Positions 31,652 through 33,034 of a stretch of DNA of 33,034 nt are shown here, one piece after another (within the stretch, counting starts at the first letter, position 1; every line of letters starts with the position of its first letter). The stretch is from the NCBI GenBank assembly GCA_028821845.1, contig JAPKEZ010000005.1:1-33034 (forward strand). The letters are read 5' to 3'. Under the pieces are notes generated by a model. That model worked only from the letters and a program-made list of their open reading frames with translations, was not told where the DNA came from and made no database searches. The translations under genes were made by a program, and so were the position numbers. This DNA comes from Planctomycetota bacterium (lineage in GTDB: Bacteria; Planctomycetota; UBA1135).

Positions 31652-33034
31652 ATGCGTTTTCTGGCGACAATTGCACTTTGCGCACTTTCTACGCCTGTTT
31701 TCGCGCAGATAGTGGTGAATGAAGTGTGTCCGGCCAATGTGAAATCGGCTGTTGATGACTTTGATCAGAGTAGCGATTGGATTGAGCTTTACAACTCAGG
31801 CGCTTCTAGTGCGAATTTGGCGGGGTACATGCTCAGTGATAACCCGTTAGAGCAAGATAAATTTGTGTTTGGCGATGTTGATATTGCTGCTGGTGGCTAT
31901 TTAGTAGTGTGGGCGTCGGGACGTGATATTGGCAACGATCTGAACTGGGACACCATAGTTGATTATGGCGCGCAAGTGCATTACTACGATGCGACGGCTG
32001 CTCCAGCTGGTGATTGGCGCGAACCTGGTTATGACGCGAGCAGTTGGCAATTGGGCGCATCACCGCTAGGGCAGGGTTATTCGCATATTGCTACCAGTAT
32101 TGCAAGTCAACGCGTGGCATTACGGATCGAGTTTAGTTTGACGGCGCGAGAAATTTCTGACTTAGAGCAGTTGCGTTTTCATATTGATTACGACGATGGC
32201 TTTGCCGCACATATTAACGGTATAGAAGTTGCGCGTGACAACTTGGGTATTTATGGAGTGAATCCACAGTGGTTGTCTGATGCGCCATCGCAGCACACTG
32301 GTAGCCTGCAGTGGGGAGGTGCTCCCGATGATTTTCGGGTAGATAACCCAACGCAGCTTTTGGTTGAAGGTGTAAATGTTCTGACTGTAGAGGTTCATAG
32401 CATAGGTAACGATGGCACTTTGAGTTTGACTCCGTTCTTGTCGATAGGCAAAAAGCACTCAGCGCCTCCCGGAGCGCCAAGCGCTTATATCGATTTTGAA
32501 GAAGACAATGATTTGCATACGAGTTTTTCACTTAAAGCCTCGGGGGAGGACACCTTGCTGTCTGATGCTAGCGGTACCGTGGTAAGTGCATTAACTTCTA
32601 CTAAATTGTGGGCCGACCAAACTTGTGGCTATGACGCAGCTAACAACGTAGTGATTTTCCATGAGGCCACTCCGGGGGAAGCTAATTCAGCAATGGGCAT
32701 GGCTGACGTGGTTGAGCAGGTGGCGATATCGCCAGATGGCGCAGCATCAAATAGTGCTTCGCAAACAGTTACTTTATCTTGCCCGACCGCCGGCGCTGAT
32801 ATCTGGTACACCTTGGATAGCAGCGAGCCCCAAGAAAATGGTGCTGCTAGTAATTTGTATGTTACACCATTCACTGTGTCGCCAGGAGTGAACCCTGTAG
32901 TGGGTGTGCGCGCAACAGCATTTGTCAGTGGTTGGTGGCCATCACGAGTCAAAACGGCTTCGTTCTTGTTTGGTTTGCAACACGACATGAAGATTTGGTC
33001 AATCGTTACCGACCCTTATTACATGTGGGATCCA
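31652..33034 (+). CDS. Secreted lamin-tail / CotH-type protein (3' truncated by window end)
   Basis: 461 codons, open to the last base of the window. A cleavable signal peptide (MRFLATIALCALSTPVFA, then QIVVNE) leads into a lamin-tail domain (IVVNEVCPAN..., WIELYNSGASSANLAGYMLSD) at about 20-90. A central beta-sandwich-like region follows with FHIDYDDGFAAHINGIEVA, the pattern of surface-protein sandwich domains. Then comes a chitobiase/hexosaminidase C-terminal-type repeat (TVTLSCPTAGADIWYTLD, about 365-430). The last residues, WSIVTDPYYMWDP, match the opening of CotH-kinase-like domains, so the full protein is probably a large cell-surface protein of the LTD-CotH architecture frequent in Planctomycetota. 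The remainder is outside the window. Confidence 0.8.
   Translation, partial: MRFLATIALCALSTPVFAQIVVNEVCPANVKSAVDDFDQSSDWIELYNSGASSANLAGYMLSDNPLEQDKFVFGDVDIAAGGYLVVWASGRDIGNDLNWDTIVDYGAQVHYYDATAAPAGDWREPGYDASSWQLGASPLGQGYSHIATSIASQRVALRIEFSLTAREISDLEQLRFHIDYDDGFAAHINGIEVARDNLGIYGVNPQWLSDAPSQHTGSLQWGGAPDDFRVDNPTQLLVEGVNVLTVEVHSIGNDGTLSLTPFLSIGKKHSAPPGAPSAYIDFEEDNDLHTSFSLKASGEDTLLSDASGTVVSALTSTKLWADQTCGYDAANNVVIFHEATPGEANSAMGMADVVEQVAISPDGAASNSASQTVTLSCPTAGADIWYTLDSSEPQENGAASNLYVTPFTVSPGVNPVVGVRATAFVSGWWPSRVKTASFLFGLQHDMKIWSIVTDPYYMWDP

Overview
This window is a gene-dense piece of a bacterial chromosome. The organism has an outer membrane: there is an LptE-like lipoprotein, several lipoprotein signals and an AsmA-like giant. 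It carries traits frequent in Planctomycetota and related lineages: FG-GAP/UnbV (CRTAC1-type) secreted proteins, a lamin-tail/CotH-type secreted protein, futalosine-pathway MqnD, and few or no Shine-Dalgarno sequences. Placement in or near the PVC/Planctomycetota group is an inference from gene content and is not proven. TGA is an ordinary stop here (for example cdaA, cdaR, recO and the aldehyde dehydrogenase), so the genetic code is standard.

Layout. 1-2124 (+): korA (5' truncated) and korB, the 2-oxoglutarate:ferredoxin oxidoreductase pair. 2092-3189 (-): FAD-dependent amine/amino-acid oxidase, divergent from mqnD (3241-4095, +). 8638-4092 (-): an aldehyde dehydrogenase coupled by a TGATG junction to one very long FG-GAP/UnbV/thioredoxin/TPR lipoprotein gene with a single in-frame TGA. 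That TGA is followed at once by a bacterial SECIS-like hairpin, so the gene is read here as a selenoprotein. 8712-10399 (+): degenerate receiver protein, ArsC/Spx-like protein, terminator, fdhD. 18108-10396 (-): alr, AsmA-like giant, manC, ruvX, RNase P RNA, a Nudix hydrolase and two small paralogous proteins. 19296-18199 (-): unknown exported protein. 19438-19746 (+): a small histone-fold protein with a 45-residue lysine/alanine-rich tail. 30279-19777 (-): a tightly overlapping ten-gene operon (corC-like, recO, TPR lipoprotein, lptE, ftsH, folP, cdaA, cdaR, glmM, tsaB) joining envelope quality control, folate, c-di-AMP, amino-sugar synthesis and tRNA modification. 30305-31504 (+): hutI. 31652-end (+): lamin-tail/CotH-type secreted protein, cut by the window end.

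Most notable points: (1) the candidate selenoprotein version of a CRTAC1/UnbV protein, whose hairpin loop closely resembles the E. coli fdhF SECIS loop; fdhD nearby fits a selenium/molybdenum lifestyle but does not prove it. (2) The tailed bacterial histone. (3) A recurrent layout in which a -10-like TANNNT hexamer ends exactly six bases before the start codon of transcription-unit-leading genes. The RNase P RNA promoter shows the same hexamer-to-RNA spacing, which points to widespread leaderless mRNAs. It includes a compact back-to-back bidirectional promoter between corC and hutI. Downstream operon genes mostly overlap and lack Shine-Dalgarno sequences.

The only stretch over 300 bases without a protein gene is 11507-11998, which holds the RNase P RNA. 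I saw no tRNA, rRNA, CRISPR array or insertion sequence.
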